NCBI RefSeq assembly: GCF_025136295.1
Contig: NZ_CP062788.1
Coordinates: 2,621,588-2,685,587 of the forward strand
Direction: 5' to 3'
DNA length: 64,000 nucleotides
Source of the DNA: Aestuariispira ectoiniformans
GTDB taxonomy: Bacteria; Pseudomonadota; Alphaproteobacteria; UBA8366; Aestuariispiraceae
Position numbers and translations under genes: made by a program. Shown piece by piece: positions 28,501-37,928 of the stretch. Each line of letters begins with the position of its first letter. The first letter of the stretch is position 1. Below the pieces are notes generated by a model. It had not been told where the DNA came from, searched no databases, and saw only the letters and a list, made by a program, of their open reading frames with translations.

Positions 28501-28995
28501 ATGAGTGAACCGAACGATCAGACAGAGAACAATCAGGTGAAGGATGACTACTTGAATGCCATTCGCCTGATTGAGCGGCTGCACCGGCAATTCTTGGAGG
28601 TGGTCAAGGGGGAAATCGACCGCCTCGGCGTTCGAGACATCAATAACATACAGGCATTGATCCTGTATAATATTGGCGATGATGAACTGACCGTTGGTGA
28701 GTTGACCCATAGAGGCTACTACCTCGGTTCAAACGTGTCCTACAATGTCCGGAAAATGGTCGAAAACGGCTACCTGATTCAGGAGCGTTCAACGCATGAC
28801 CGTCGGTCGATCCGGGTCCGCCTCTCCGATAAGGGCAAGGATGTACGGGACAAGGTAAACGAAATTCTGGAATTTCAGGCCAGCAAACTGGGGGAGACCG
28901 GAATCAAATCCGAGCAACTTCAGTATACCGGCGCGGTGTTGAACCGTTTGGAGCGTTTCCTGCTGCATACATTCGGTTACGGGCCCGCTCGTTAA
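28501..28995 (+). CDS. ldtR: MarR-family transcriptional regulator, LdtR-like
   Basis: A 164-residue winged-helix regulator. The segment RGYYLGSNVSYNVRKMVENGYL and the wing STHDRRSIRVRLSDKG match the LdtR subgroup known from Liberibacter and rhizobia, where it controls an L,D-transpeptidase gene and osmotic stress response. No transpeptidase gene lies here. The ATG at 28501 is preferred over a GTG at 28459 that would fall inside the preceding inverted repeat's flank. A strong terminator follows. Confidence 0.82.
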   Translation: MSEPNDQTENNQVKDDYLNAIRLIERLHRQFLEVVKGEIDRLGVRDINNIQALILYNIGDDELTVGELTHRGYYLGSNVSYNVRKMVENGYLIQERSTHDRRSIRVRLSDKGKDVRDKVNEILEFQASKLGETGIKSEQLQYTGAVLNRLERFLLHTFGYGPAR

Positions 28996-29016
28996 TTAAC
29001 GAGGCCGAAGCAAAAA

Positions 29017-29055
29017 AAAAGCCCCCGACAAATTTTGTCGGGGGCTTTTTTGCGA
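29017..29055. terminator. Bidirectional terminator between ldtR-like gene and mlaC-like gene
   Basis: An 11-bp GC-rich stem AGCCCCCGACA / TGTCGGGGGCT with flanking A9 and T6 runs; works in both directions for convergent genes. Confidence 0.95.
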
Positions 29056-29069
29056 CCTTTTTTTGAAGG

Positions 29070-29690
29070 CTATTCTTTCTTTTCGTGCAGGCGGTCGATT
29101 TGCTGTTGCAGGGCTTTGACCAGGCCTGCGTGACCTTCCTTGCTCAGAACGGCCTGGAACTGGCTCTTTTCCGTCTGAACCATGCTCGATTTTTCGATTT
29201 TGACATCCAGAATGGCCAGCTTTGGGCCTTCTTCGGTGATGCGCCAGTCGACCGTGGCAGAGGTCTGACCGTCTTTCAGGATAGCTGTTCTGACGAGCGC
29301 ATCGCTGCGTCCTGCGGGCTGGCTGCCCATAACCTTAAAGGTTTCGCCGCTATAGCCGCCAATCAGGTAGGTGTATTTCGACAGAATATACTCATTGAAG
29401 AGCGACTGGTATTCCTTGCGCTCATCCTCGGTCGCACTGCGCCAGCCGCGACCATAGATGATCCGGCTGATCCGCTCCAGGGCAAGGTTGTCTTTGAGCA
29501 TATTGCGAATGGCAAGTTGTCGTTCGCCATTTTTGTCATCGCTTGCCTGCAGCAGGCCAACGGCCTCATTGCCAAGCGTACGAACATATTCTTCGGCCTG
29601 TTTGAGATTCGTTTCTGCCGATGATGCGGCGAAAGGCGCCATGACCATCATACAGAATGCGGCAAATACTATTTGGGCGGTTTTGCGCAC
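29070..29690 (-). CDS. MlaC/Ttg2D-like phospholipid-binding protein
   Basis: A 206-residue periplasmic protein with a signal peptide (cleavage near residue 25, ASSAET) and the MlaC/Tol-tolerance fold: RISRIIYGRGWRSATEDERKEYQSLF is the family core, followed by IGGYSGETFKVMG and VDWRITEEGPKLAILDVKIE. MlaC proteins shuttle phospholipids between outer and inner membrane. It is an orphan here: no MlaE, MlaF or MlaD gene is adjacent, so its partner transporter must be encoded elsewhere. Confidence 0.87.
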   Translation of the reverse strand: MRKTAQIVFAAFCMMVMAPFAASSAETNLKQAEEYVRTLGNEAVGLLQASDDKNGERQLAIRNMLKDNLALERISRIIYGRGWRSATEDERKEYQSLFNEYILSKYTYLIGGYSGETFKVMGSQPAGRSDALVRTAILKDGQTSATVDWRITEEGPKLAILDVKIEKSSMVQTEKSQFQAVLSKEGHAGLVKALQQQIDRLHEKKE

Positions 29691-29794
29691 TGCAGCCTCC
29701 GTCAGATACTAATGCAGTGAATATTTCCACTGGACAGGCTTCTGTCAATCCAATTCCATAGGGACAGCCTTGGTTGAACCCGCTTCGAAAGTAC

Positions 29795-29823
29795 AAAAAA
29801 AGAGGAGGCGTGATGCCTCCTCT
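29795..29823 (-). terminator. Intrinsic terminator after glutaryl-CoA dehydrogenase gene
   Basis: A 9-bp stem AGAGGAGGC / GCCTCCTCT with a 5-base loop; minus-strand continuation is T6. Confidence 0.9.
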
Positions 29824-29848
29824 TGTCGAAATACCTGATATCGTGGCG

Positions 29849-31039
29849 TCAGGCGGAAAATGCCTGAATGCCAGTCTGGGCACGGCCCAGGATCAGTGCA
29901 TGGACGTCATGCGTGCCCTCGTAAGTGTTTACAGCTTCGAGGTTCATGACGTGACGGATCACGTGGAATTCGTCGGAAATGCCGTTGCCGCCATGCATAT
30001 CGCGGGCGGTGCGGGCAACATCCAGGGCCTTGCCACAGGAGTTGCGCTTGATGAGGGAAATTGTCTCAACCGGGCATCGACCCTGATCTTTCAGGCGGGA
30101 GGCGGCGAGGCAACCCTGCAGGCCAAGGGCGATTTCAGTCTGCATATTGGCCAGTTTCAACTGAATGATCTGGTTGGCGGCAAGCGGCCGGCCAAACTGT
30201 TTGCGGTCCAATGTGTATTGGCGGGCGGCGTGCCAGCAGAATTCTGCAGCTCCCAACGCGCCCCAGGCAATACCGAAACGGGCGTTGTTCAGGCAGCCGA
30301 ACGGACCTTTCAGGCCCTGAACATTCGGCAGCAGGTTTTCTTCCGGCACTTCCACGTTATCCATGACGATTTCGCCGGTGATGGAAGCGCGCAGGGAGAA
30401 CTTCCCTTCAATCTTCGGTGCGCTGAGGCCTTTCATGCCTTTTTCAAGGATGAAGCCGCGGATAACACCGTCTTCGGTTTTCGCCCAGACAACGAACACA
30501 TCTGCGATCGGTGAATTGGTGATCCACATCTTTGCGCCGGTAAGGACGTAACCGCCGTCGACCTTCTTGGCGCGGGTCTTCATGCTGCCCGGGTCAGAAC
30601 CATGGTCCGGCTCGGTCAGACCAAAGCAGCCGACCCATTCACCGGTCGCAAGCTTGGGCAGATATTTCTGACGCTGTTCTTCGCTGCCATAGGCATAGAT
30701 AGGATGCATGACCAGGCTGCTCTGTACGGACATGGCAGAGCGATAACCGCTGTCGACGCGTTCCACTTCACGTGCGACCAGGCCGTAGGCGGTGTAGTTC
30801 ACGCCCGCACAACCATATTCTTCCGGGACAGTCATACCGAGAAGGCCCAGTTCGCCGAATTCGCGCATGATTTCGCGGTCGAAATTTTCATGGCGGTTGG
30901 CTTCCAGAACACGGGGCATCAGCTTATCCTGGCAGTAACCGCGTGCCGTGTCGCGGATCATCCGCTCTTCCTCGGTGAGTTGCTCTTCCAGTAGGAATGG
31001 GTCTTCCCAGTCGAAATGGGCGCGTGCTTCCACGGTCAT
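29849..31039 (-). CDS. gcdH: Glutaryl-CoA dehydrogenase
   Basis: FAD enzyme that oxidises and decarboxylates glutaryl-CoA to crotonyl-CoA in lysine and tryptophan breakdown. The 396-residue protein carries [21 protein letters not shown] with the GCDH-specific Arg, [19 protein letters not shown], and the catalytic Glu in [17 protein letters not shown]. The ATG at 31039 is chosen because GGAG lies 9 bases upstream and it gives the family length; longer starts at 31054 and 31141 lack a ribosome binding site. Confidence 0.95.
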   Translation of the reverse strand: MTVEARAHFDWEDPFLLEEQLTEEERMIRDTARGYCQDKLMPRVLEANRHENFDREIMREFGELGLLGMTVPEEYGCAGVNYTAYGLVAREVERVDSGYRSAMSVQSSLVMHPIYAYGSEEQRQKYLPKLATGEWVGCFGLTEPDHGSDPGSMKTRAKKVDGGYVLTGAKMWITNSPIADVFVVWAKTEDGVIRGFILEKGMKGLSAPKIEGKFSLRASITGEIVMDNVEVPEENLLPNVQGLKGPFGCLNNARFGIAWGALGAAEFCWHAARQYTLDRKQFGRPLAANQIIQLKLANMQTEIALGLQGCLAASRLKDQGRCPVETISLIKRNSCGKALDVARTARDMHGGNGISDEFHVIRHVMNLEAVNTYEGTHDVHALILGRAQTGIQAFSA

Positions 31040-31285
31040 GCCTCTTGTCTCCATAGCTATTATATTCGTTATAGGTTTCTTGTATCTTATTCTTATGTCG
31101 GGGCTATGCTGCATGAGCGAAGAACGACTTGCAAACCCCAACTATTTTAAGCGTAAAGGGGTTTATAGGCGTTTTTGCTATATGATTGAAGCCCCTGGAA
31201 AGAAAAAATTTTTTGCAGTTGCGAAAAACCTTGTGATCACAAATGTTTCGCGTTGGAGGGCAACTGACACCAATGCCGTATTTAT

Positions 31286-31555
31286 ATGGGTAAAGCCATG
31301 TCCGAAGACTATTCCGATATTCTGCCAAAGGGCGCCATCTTCGAAATGTTACCGCAGGGGGCCTATGTGAAGGTGAGCGCCGTTGACCCTGTGACGAGGC
31401 TTGAAGTGTCGATCGTGGGGGACCGTAGTGCGCGAATCGATGCTTTGAAAATTATCGTATTACGCAAATTGGCACGTACAGTGGAGAAGAGCCGCCAGTC
31501 TCCTGGCAAGGTGATGAAACGCCGAGATGATCCACCAAGTGGCTGGGATTTATAG
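31286..31555 (+). CDS. Small conserved alphaproteobacterial protein (DUF6898-like)
   Basis: An 89-residue cytosolic protein. The core FEMLPQGAYVKVSAVDPVTR followed by LEVSIVGDRSA resembles a small family of unknown function (DUF6898) found in many alphaproteobacteria; my family assignment is from memory of the pattern and is tentative. The C-terminus is basic. An ATG at 31298 is an equally possible start. It is divergent from gcdH and upstream of the PAP2 gene in the same direction. Confidence 0.6.
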   Translation: MGKAMSEDYSDILPKGAIFEMLPQGAYVKVSAVDPVTRLEVSIVGDRSARIDALKIIVLRKLARTVEKSRQSPGKVMKRRDDPPSGWDL

Positions 31556-31691
31556 GAAATTATATGCCTATCCGAGATGGTGAAGTTTTGTTCTTCATCG
31601 TTCAGGTTTTTGTCAGGTTTGTGAAATATCTTTTAAGGTTTTGCGTCTGATTTATGTTGCGCGGGTTGCAAAATTTATTAAATTGCCCGCC

Positions 31692-32459
31692 ATGACAGAT
31701 AGACACCTTGGTCGGGCATGGCGTCCGTATATATTCATTTCATGTTGGCTTATTGCCGGATTGCTTGTGGCAAGTTTTCTGGAAGGGCCTGTTGTAGGGT
31801 ACTGGCGAGCCTTTGATGAGAAGGTTTTCTTCGCGCTGAACGGCAGTTTGGATAGCGAGGGGCCATGGACCATTTTATGGGCATGGATGAATACACGGAC
31901 CCTTGATGTGACCTGGGCTGTTGTGATGGCGCTTCCGGCCCTGTGGGTCATTTTCTGTATGAAGGGCGTTCCGATTGAAACGCGTGTGGCAAAAATTCTT
32001 GCTATCGCGCTGGCGGTTGTTCTGGCTATTTCCCTCGCCAAGTCGGTTGGTGAGCATGTCGAGCGCGATAGCCCGTCTCGTGTTTTGTCCCCATTCCATA
32101 ATTTGAATGATTTTGTTCCGTCACTTAAGGTCAAAACGGAATCCGGTGAATCCTTTCCGGGGGATCACGGTGTTGCTGCCTTTGTTTATGCGTTCGGGTT
32201 TATCTTTTTGCTGCGCCACTCCGGACTGACGGTTATCGCGTTGTTTGTAACGGTCGCCAACACATTACCCAGATTGTTCGGCGGCGGGCACTGGGTAACC
32301 GACGTGATCGTCGGGGGAGGGGGCTTTGCGCTGTTGGTTATTCCACTGATGCTTGCCACGCCTGTTGTCAGTTGGCTTGAGCCGATTTCACGCATTCTGC
32401 TCGATCGATTTATGAAACCGATTTTGCGTCCGGTCGGTCTGGAAAACAGGTTGGTCTGA
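31692..32459 (+). CDS. PAP2-family membrane phosphatase
   Basis: A 255-residue protein with about six hydrophobic segments and the three phosphatase motifs of the type 2 phosphatidic acid phosphatase family: KSVGEHVERDSPSR (motif 1, slightly divergent), SFPGDH (motif 2, catalytic His), and RLFGGGHWVTDVIVGG (motif 3). Likely substrates are lipid phosphates such as undecaprenyl pyrophosphate or lipid A phosphates, an inference from family only. The ATG at 31692 is chosen over the frame opening at 31641 because the helical bundle starts right after it. Confidence 0.87.
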   Translation: MTDRHLGRAWRPYIFISCWLIAGLLVASFLEGPVVGYWRAFDEKVFFALNGSLDSEGPWTILWAWMNTRTLDVTWAVVMALPALWVIFCMKGVPIETRVAKILAIALAVVLAISLAKSVGEHVERDSPSRVLSPFHNLNDFVPSLKVKTESGESFPGDHGVAAFVYAFGFIFLLRHSGLTVIALFVTVANTLPRLFGGGHWVTDVIVGGGGFALLVIPLMLATPVVSWLEPISRILLDRFMKPILRPVGLENRLV

Positions 32460-32484
32460 TCGGAGGCCATCGTCCGGATCAAGA

Positions 32485-32514
32485 AAATGGGGTCGCTGTG
32501 CGGCCCCATTTAGT
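32485..32514 (+). terminator. Hairpin after the PAP2 gene
   Basis: AAATGGGG and CCCCATTT arms with a further partly paired interior (TCGC/GCGG), followed by a mixed T-rich tail; located between convergent PAP2 and mucR genes. Confidence 0.65.
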
Positions 32515-32561
32515 TTGTGGTCGTGCATTTCTGCACGATCCTCCCAAATCGAATTGACGTG

Positions 32562-32987
32562 CTAGGCTTGGGCGCGATTGCGTCCCAAACCGATTTTCTT
32601 GGCGAAGGCAGAACGCTGGGCCGCATAATTGGGGGCGACCATCGGGTAGTCGGCCGGCAGGCCCCACTTGTTGCGATATTCTTCCGGCGTCATATCGTAA
32701 TTGGTGCGGAGATGGCGTTTGAGCATTTTCAGCTTTTTACCGTCTTCAAGGCAGACGAGATAATCAGGCGTAACAGATTTCTTTACGGAAATTGCCGCCT
32801 TCCGCGATGGCGCGGAGCGGGACGCGCTGCTGCCGTTCAAGCGGTTGAAGGATGTGAACACCATTTCGATGAGCCCGGGAATGGCGTCACTGCTGGTCTT
32901 GTTGTTTCCAACATAGGCACCGACAATATCGGCAGTACAGCGGACAAGGTCTGCGCGCAAAGCGGCATCCTGCAACTGATCACTCAT
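32562..32987 (-). CDS. mucR: MucR/Ros-family zinc-finger transcriptional regulator
   Basis: A 141-residue global regulator of the alphaproteobacterial MucR/Ros family, which binds AT-rich DNA, silences many genes and usually represses itself. The single zinc-finger region reads YLVCLEDGKKLKMLKRHLRT, followed by the family block MTPEEYRNKWGLPADYPMVA. The N-terminus MSDQLQDAALRADLVRCTADI fits the oligomerisation region. GAAGGGGAA lies upstream of the ATG at 32987; the open frame extends further without support. Its AT-rich upstream region fits autoregulation. Confidence 0.93.
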   Translation of the reverse strand: MSDQLQDAALRADLVRCTADIVGAYVGNNKTSSDAIPGLIEMVFTSFNRLNGSSASRSAPSRKAAISVKKSVTPDYLVCLEDGKKLKMLKRHLRTNYDMTPEEYRNKWGLPADYPMVAPNYAAQRSAFAKKIGLGRNRAQA

Positions 32988-33411
32988 TCTGAGTTCCCCT
33001 TCTCTCCGCGGCGCATTGGCTGGGTGACCTTCTGCTCTCGCCCTGCGCCTAAGAATCCGTTTGCGAATCCCCAATAAATTCAACCCGATTCGCAAAACAG
33101 CAAAAATTTTTAACATCGGTAGGAAAGCACTCATACATTATAAATGCAATAATAAATCGAAAACTATGCATGAGGCGTAGTAAAATAACGCCTGGCGGCA
33201 AGGTATTGTTCGTCTCAGAACTTGGGGCTGGCGGCTTATTCAAATAATGTCGAAATGATAGGGGCCATTTTCTGTCACTCTTGTTGTGCACACTAATTGT
33301 GGTGGCTTGACCATTGCCGACGCCAAAATTTTGTGTGGCACTGGTATTTTAAAAGTGGCTGTGCTATGGGAATGCCGCTGCTTGCCATTACAATTCGAGG
33401 CTAGATTGATT
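32988..33411. other. Intergenic region between mucR and rpiB
   Basis: 424 bases with no convincing gene. The middle (about 33100-33260) is markedly AT-rich, as expected for a MucR-regulated or autoregulated promoter. A small hairpin AGGCGT (33173-33178) / ACGCCT (33188-33193) is present. Divergent promoters for mucR and rpiB are inferred. Confidence 0.6.
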
Positions 33412-33846
33412 ATGGCCGAACTTACTGTGGCTTTGGCGTCGGACCATGCCGGCGTAGAGCTTAAGGAAATATTCAGGGAAGAACTCACCTCAAAGGGGTT
33501 CAAGGTTCTGGATCTCGGAACAAATTCAAAGGATTCTGTCGACTATCCGGACTTCGCCGACAAAATGGCGTCGACCCTGGAAAATGCCCAGGCGGACCGG
33601 GGAATTCTCATCTGCGGAACAGGTATCGGGATATCCATCGCTGCCAACCGTCACAAGTCGGTTCGCGCCGCTCTGTGCCATAACAGCACCGATGCGAAAT
33701 TCTCCCGACTGCATAATGACGCAAACGTGCTCGCATTGGGCGCGCGTACGATGGGACCGGAAGTCGCTCTGGATTGTCTTAAGGTGTTCTTGGAGACCGA
33801 GTTCGAAGGCGGGCGGCATGCGGCCCGCGTGGCGAAGATGTCCTGA
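33412..33846 (+). CDS. rpiB: Ribose-5-phosphate isomerase B
   Basis: Interconverts ribose-5-phosphate and ribulose-5-phosphate. The 144-residue protein shows the RpiB/LacAB pattern ALASDHAGVELKEIF, DYPDFADKMA, the active-site CGTGIGISIAANR, and the LGARTMGPEVALDCL helix. The ATG at 33412 gives the family N-terminus; an upstream in-frame extension to 33286 is not conserved in type. It heads the rpiB-glyA-nrdR-ribD series typical of alphaproteobacteria. Confidence 0.95.
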   Translation: MAELTVALASDHAGVELKEIFREELTSKGFKVLDLGTNSKDSVDYPDFADKMASTLENAQADRGILICGTGIGISIAANRHKSVRAALCHNSTDAKFSRLHNDANVLALGARTMGPEVALDCLKVFLETEFEGGRHAARVAKMS

Positions 33847-33913
33847 GAAGAGGCTTCATTAATATCTCCGGTCGGAAAGACCGGGTAATTCTGTGTAGAA
33901 AGGTGGGACGACC

Positions 33914-35218
33914 ATGACCGAGTGGAGCGATCTCTTTGGCTTTAATGGGTTCTTTTCCGACGATTTGAAAGACGCGGATCCTGATATTTACAAGGCGCTT
34001 GATGGCGAACTGGAACGCCAGCAGGACGGTATTGAGTTGATCGCGTCTGAGAACATTGTCAGCCGCGCGGTAATGCAGACGATGGGCTCTGTTTTTACAA
34101 ATAAATATGCCGAAGGTTATCCGGGACGCCGTTATTACGGCGGCTGCGAAGTTGTTGACGTTGCCGAAGATCTGGCAATCGAACGCGCAAAGAAAATCTT
34201 CAACGCCGGCTTTGCCAACGTGCAGCCGCATTCCGGTGCGCAGGCAAACCAGGGCGTGTTTTTCGCTCTGCTGCAGCCGGGTGACACCTTCCTGGGCCTG
34301 AACCTGGCTTGCGGCGGCCATCTGACCCACGGTGCGGCGCCGAACCAGTCCGGTAAATGGTTCAAGGCGGTTCAGTATGATGTCCGCAAGGAAGATGCGC
34401 GCATTGACTTCGAGCAGGTCGAAAAGCTGGCGCAGGAACACAAACCGAAGCTGATCATCGCAGGTGGCTCCGCTTACCCGCGTGTTCTGGATTTCAAACG
34501 CTTCCGTGAAGTCGCGGACAGTGTTGGTGCCTATCTGATGGTCGATATGGCGCATTTCGCCGGTCTGGTTGCTGGTGGTCAGCATCCGAACCCGGTCGAT
34601 TTTGCCGATGTCGTGACCACGACCACCCACAAAACCCTGCGCGGCCCGCGTGGCGGCATGATCCTGACCAACGACGCAGCGATCGCGAAGAAGATCAACT
34701 CCTCGATCTTCCCGGGTCTCCAGGGCGGTCCGCTGATGCATGTCATCGCGTCCAAGGCTGTTGCCTTTGGTGAGGCGCTGCGTCCGGAATTCAAGGTTTA
34801 TGCGGAACAGGTCGTTAAAAACGCCCAGGTTCTGGCGGAAACCCTGATTGCTGGTGGTGTTGACATCGTTTCCGGTGGTACCGATACGCATCTGATGCTG
34901 GTTGACCTGCGCCCGAAAGGCCTGACAGGCAATATCGTCGAGAAGAGCCTGGAGCGGGCCGGTCTGACCTGCAACAAGAACGGTATTCCGTTTGACCCGG
35001 AAAAACCGATGGTCACCAGTGGTATCCGTCTGGGCACGCCGGCGGGCACCACGCGTGGCTTCAAGGAAGCAGAATTCAAGCAGGTTGGTGAGCTGATCAT
35101 CGAAGTGTTGGATGGCCTGGTTGCGAACCCGGATGACAACAGCGCCGCGGAAAAAGCGGTTCACGTGAAGGTCCAGGAACTATGTAAGGCCTTCCCGATC
35201 TATGACCGTTTGTTCTAA
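33914..35218 (+). CDS. glyA: Serine hydroxymethyltransferase
   Basis: PLP enzyme that transfers the serine hydroxymethyl group to tetrahydrofolate, giving glycine and 5,10-methylene-THF. The 434-residue protein has [30 protein letters not shown], and the PLP lysine in [15 protein letters not shown], all at expected spacing. AAAGGTGGGA precedes the ATG. The 67-base gap from rpiB holds a small hairpin CCGGTC/GACCGG (33868-33884). Confidence 0.97.
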   Translation: MTEWSDLFGFNGFFSDDLKDADPDIYKALDGELERQQDGIELIASENIVSRAVMQTMGSVFTNKYAEGYPGRRYYGGCEVVDVAEDLAIERAKKIFNAGFANVQPHSGAQANQGVFFALLQPGDTFLGLNLACGGHLTHGAAPNQSGKWFKAVQYDVRKEDARIDFEQVEKLAQEHKPKLIIAGGSAYPRVLDFKRFREVADSVGAYLMVDMAHFAGLVAGGQHPNPVDFADVVTTTTHKTLRGPRGGMILTNDAAIAKKINSSIFPGLQGGPLMHVIASKAVAFGEALRPEFKVYAEQVVKNAQVLAETLIAGGVDIVSGGTDTHLMLVDLRPKGLTGNIVEKSLERAGLTCNKNGIPFDPEKPMVTSGIRLGTPAGTTRGFKEAEFKQVGELIIEVLDGLVANPDDNSAAEKAVHVKVQELCKAFPIYDRLF

Positions 35219-35263
35219 GCTGTTATCAGACTGGAATAAATAAAAGCGAAAAGGGGGTTCCTG

Positions 35264-35728
35264 ATGAAGTGTCCGTTCTGCGGAAATGACGACACACAGG
35301 TCAAAGATTCTCGTCCGACCGAGGACAATGCCGCAATCAGACGGCGGCGCCTGTGTGGCAACTGCGGAGCCCGCTTTACCACTTTTGAACGCGTGCAGCT
35401 GCGTGAACTGACGGTGGTAAAGAAGAACAACACTCGGGAACCCTTTGATCGCGACAAACTGATGCGGTCCATGCAGATCGCGCTCCGGAAACGCAATATG
35501 GACCCGGAGCGTCTGGAACGGATCGTCAATTCCATCGTTCGACGTCTTGAGAGCAGCGGTGAAAGCGAAATCCAGGGTAAAACCATTGGTGAAATGATCA
35601 TGGAAGCCCTGCAGCAGCTCGATCAGGTTGCTTATCTTCGTTATGCCTCTGTTTATCGTAACTTCCGAGAGGTCAAAGACTTCGAAGACTTTATTGATCA
35701 GCAGGTACGTCCCGAAGGGGATGATTAA
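35264..35728 (+). CDS. nrdR: Transcriptional repressor NrdR
   Basis: Zinc-ribbon and ATP-cone repressor of ribonucleotide reductase genes. The 154-residue protein has the ribbon cysteines CPFCG (3-7) and CGNCG (about 31-35) and the ATP-cone region [19 protein letters not shown]. Its last codons overlap the ribD start (ATGATTAA), so ribD is translationally coupled. The glyA-nrdR-ribD order is standard in this class. Confidence 0.96.
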   Translation: MKCPFCGNDDTQVKDSRPTEDNAAIRRRRLCGNCGARFTTFERVQLRELTVVKKNNTREPFDRDKLMRSMQIALRKRNMDPERLERIVNSIVRRLESSGESEIQGKTIGEMIMEALQQLDQVAYLRYASVYRNFREVKDFEDFIDQQVRPEGDD

Positions 35729-36866
35729 GGCCGCAGTGAAGACGATCGATACCGATATTCGCCACATGAAGGCCGCGCTGGGATTATCCCGGCGCGGCCT
35801 TGGCAATGTATGGCCCAATCCTTCGGTTGGCTGTGTGATTGTGAAAGATGGCCAGATCGTGGGGCGCGGCTGGACACAGCCAGGTGGCCGCCCTCATGCG
35901 GAAACCGAAGCATTGCGGCGCGCTGGCGAGGCGGTCCGGGGCGCAACTGCCTATGTGACGCTGGAGCCCTGCAGTCATCATGGCAAGGCCCCGCCCTGTG
36001 CGGATGCTTTGATCGCGGCTGGTGTTGCGCGGGTGGTGACGGCGCTTACAGATCCCGATGAACGCGTTTCGGGCAGGGGGCTCTCTAAATTGCGGGACGC
36101 CGGCATCGACGTGGTTGAAGGTGTTTGTGCCGATGAGGCCACTTCGATCAATGCGGGCTTTCTTATGAAAGTGGTTCAGGGACGTCCTCTGGTTACTCTG
36201 AAGACGGCGACTACCCTGGATGGCCGGATCGCGACATCGACTGGTGAAAGCCAATGGATTACGGGGGCGGAGGCGCGGCGCTTCGGGCATATGATCCGCT
36301 CAACCCACGATGCCATTCTGGTGGGGATTGGTACGGCCCTGGCTGACGACCCCATGTTGACCTGCCGACTGTCGGGAGATTCGCATCAGCAGCCTGTTCG
36401 TATTGTTTTGGATTCTTCTCTGAAGCTTCCCCACGACAGCAAGCTGGTGGAAAGCGCCAAGGAAGTTCCGTTGTGGATTTTCTGTCTGCCGGGCGTCAAT
36501 CCCGGGAAGCAGGCGATTCTGGAGGACATGGGCGCCAGGGTCATGCCTGTGCAGGCCGATGGCAATGGTCAGGTCGATGTTATGGTCGTGCTCCGTAAAC
36601 TGGGCGATGAGGGGATCACCCGTCTGATGGTTGAAGGGGGCGGGCAAACAGCCGCGTCCCTGTTCCGGGCTGACCGGATTGACCGCCTTGCATGGTTCCG
36701 GGCCGGTGGCGTGATGGGGGCCGATGGTATTGCCGGGATTGGCTCCTATGGCGTTGCCGATTTGTCGGCTATGAAGCGGTTCCGGCCTTGTGGTGTACGA
36801 GGCATGGCTGCAGACAGGCTGGAACTTTATGAGCGGCAGGACCTGTCGGACCTACTTCACGACTAA
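35721..36866 (+). CDS. ribD: Riboflavin biosynthesis deaminase/reductase RibD
   Basis: Bifunctional enzyme: deaminates the GTP-derived pyrimidine and then reduces its ribosyl side chain. The 381-residue protein has the deaminase zinc site HAETEAL and [15 protein letters not shown] (about 54-95) and the C-terminal reductase with [29 protein letters not shown], and [15 protein letters not shown] at 35721 overlaps the nrdR stop by 8 bases and follows GAAGGGG. The next riboflavin gene is displaced 2.4 kb downstream by a LysR/DMT pair. Confidence 0.95.
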   Translation: MIKAAVKTIDTDIRHMKAALGLSRRGLGNVWPNPSVGCVIVKDGQIVGRGWTQPGGRPHAETEALRRAGEAVRGATAYVTLEPCSHHGKAPPCADALIAAGVARVVTALTDPDERVSGRGLSKLRDAGIDVVEGVCADEATSINAGFLMKVVQGRPLVTLKTATTLDGRIATSTGESQWITGAEARRFGHMIRSTHDAILVGIGTALADDPMLTCRLSGDSHQQPVRIVLDSSLKLPHDSKLVESAKEVPLWIFCLPGVNPGKQAILEDMGARVMPVQADGNGQVDVMVVLRKLGDEGITRLMVEGGGQTAASLFRADRIDRLAWFRAGGVMGADGIAGIGSYGVADLSAMKRFRPCGVRGMAADRLELYERQDLSDLLHD

Positions 36867-36876
36867 CAACGTTGCA

Positions 36877-37797
36877 TTATTCCGCGGCCCGCGCCGATGG
36901 AGCGGGGGGCGGACTGCCGAGCAATATCTGGCTATGTAAACTGAATTGCTCAGCCAGAAAGGTCATTGCGTTGCGAATCAGGGGAGATTTACGCAAGTCG
37001 CGATGGACCAGCAGGTGCAGGACGCTACGCGCCTCGTCGATAGGCTCCGAAATGCGGATCAGGCTTGTATCCCTGTCACCCAGATAGCAGGGCAGGAGAC
37101 CCATTCCAATGCCGCTTCGCAGGGACTCTTGTAGCAGATGAAGGTTTGATACCCGTAAAATTGCGTTGCTCTTGAGCGTCCGCGCCAGCCATTTCTCACC
37201 GGGTTCGGTGAGGTGGTCTGCATCGAAATGAACCCATTCCGCCATGCCGTAGCGTTGTTCTGTCAGGCAGGCAGGGTGCGCCTCAACAAACTCTGAATGG
37301 GCGTATATCGCAAATTCCATGACAGCCAGCTTGCGCGCAATCAGATCGCCAAATTCGGGAATGCAAAACCGGATGAGGAGGTCGGCTTCCCGTTGACTGA
37401 GATTAGCGTCGCGCTGTGAGGCGAGGAATTCCAACTCCACATTGGGAAAATTTGAGAAAAAGGCGGGGGCGATCTGGGTGATGAAAGGCGCGCACTGATG
37501 GTTGCTGGAAAGGCGGAGACATCCGTTCAACTCTGCCAGTCCTGCCTGCCGTATGTTGAATTCCGCCGCCGCATCCGACATTTTACGGGCCACGGCAAAA
37601 AGGTCGTTTCCGGCCTCTGTCAGGCGGAAACCGTCATTGAAACGGTCGAAAAGCCGTAACTCCGTGGCGTCTTCCAGGGCATTGATATGCCGACCGACCG
37701 TCGGCTGTGTGCTGCCCAGCTTTCGGGCCGCGCCCGAGAGACTGCCCGTGTCAGCGACGGCGAGGAAGAAACGTATGTTGTCCCAACTGTATTTCAT
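36877..37797 (-). CDS. LysR-family transcriptional regulator
   Basis: A 306-residue regulator with the N-terminal winged helix-turn-helix (DNIRFFLAVADTGSLSGAAR and LGSTQPTVGRHINALED) and a type-2 periplasmic-binding-like effector domain. Such proteins usually control the divergent neighbour, here a DMT exporter gene, and a good inverted repeat sits between them. The effector is unknown. The pair is inserted between ribD and ribE. Confidence 0.9.
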   Translation of the reverse strand: MKYSWDNIRFFLAVADTGSLSGAARKLGSTQPTVGRHINALEDATELRLFDRFNDGFRLTEAGNDLFAVARKMSDAAAEFNIRQAGLAELNGCLRLSSNHQCAPFITQIAPAFFSNFPNVELEFLASQRDANLSQREADLLIRFCIPEFGDLIARKLAVMEFAIYAHSEFVEAHPACLTEQRYGMAEWVHFDADHLTEPGEKWLARTLKSNAILRVSNLHLLQESLRSGIGMGLLPCYLGDRDTSLIRISEPIDEARSVLHLLVHRDLRKSPLIRNAMTFLAEQFSLHSQILLGSPPPAPSARAAE

Positions 37798-37859
37798 GAA
37801 TATGGCCCGAAAGTCATAAGATTTACGCTATTCATATGTATATACCAAGTATGCACTTT

Positions 37860-37883
37860 TTGAAAATTACTAAAAGTTTTCAA
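37860..37883. promoter_or_regulatory. Inverted repeat in the LysR/DMT divergent promoter region
   Basis: TTGAAAA (37860-37866) and TTTTCAA (37877-37883) with a 10-base AT-rich spacer. The size and position match a LysR-type dimer site controlling both genes. Confidence 0.65.
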
Positions 37884-37928
37884 ATGGGTTGATACTGCAA
37901 GCCAATCATACATCGAGTGAGCTTGGCT

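Noticed and set aside
33779-35164. 461-codon minus-strand open frame opposite glyA
   Set aside because: Shadow of the highly biased glyA codon usage; no family resemblance.
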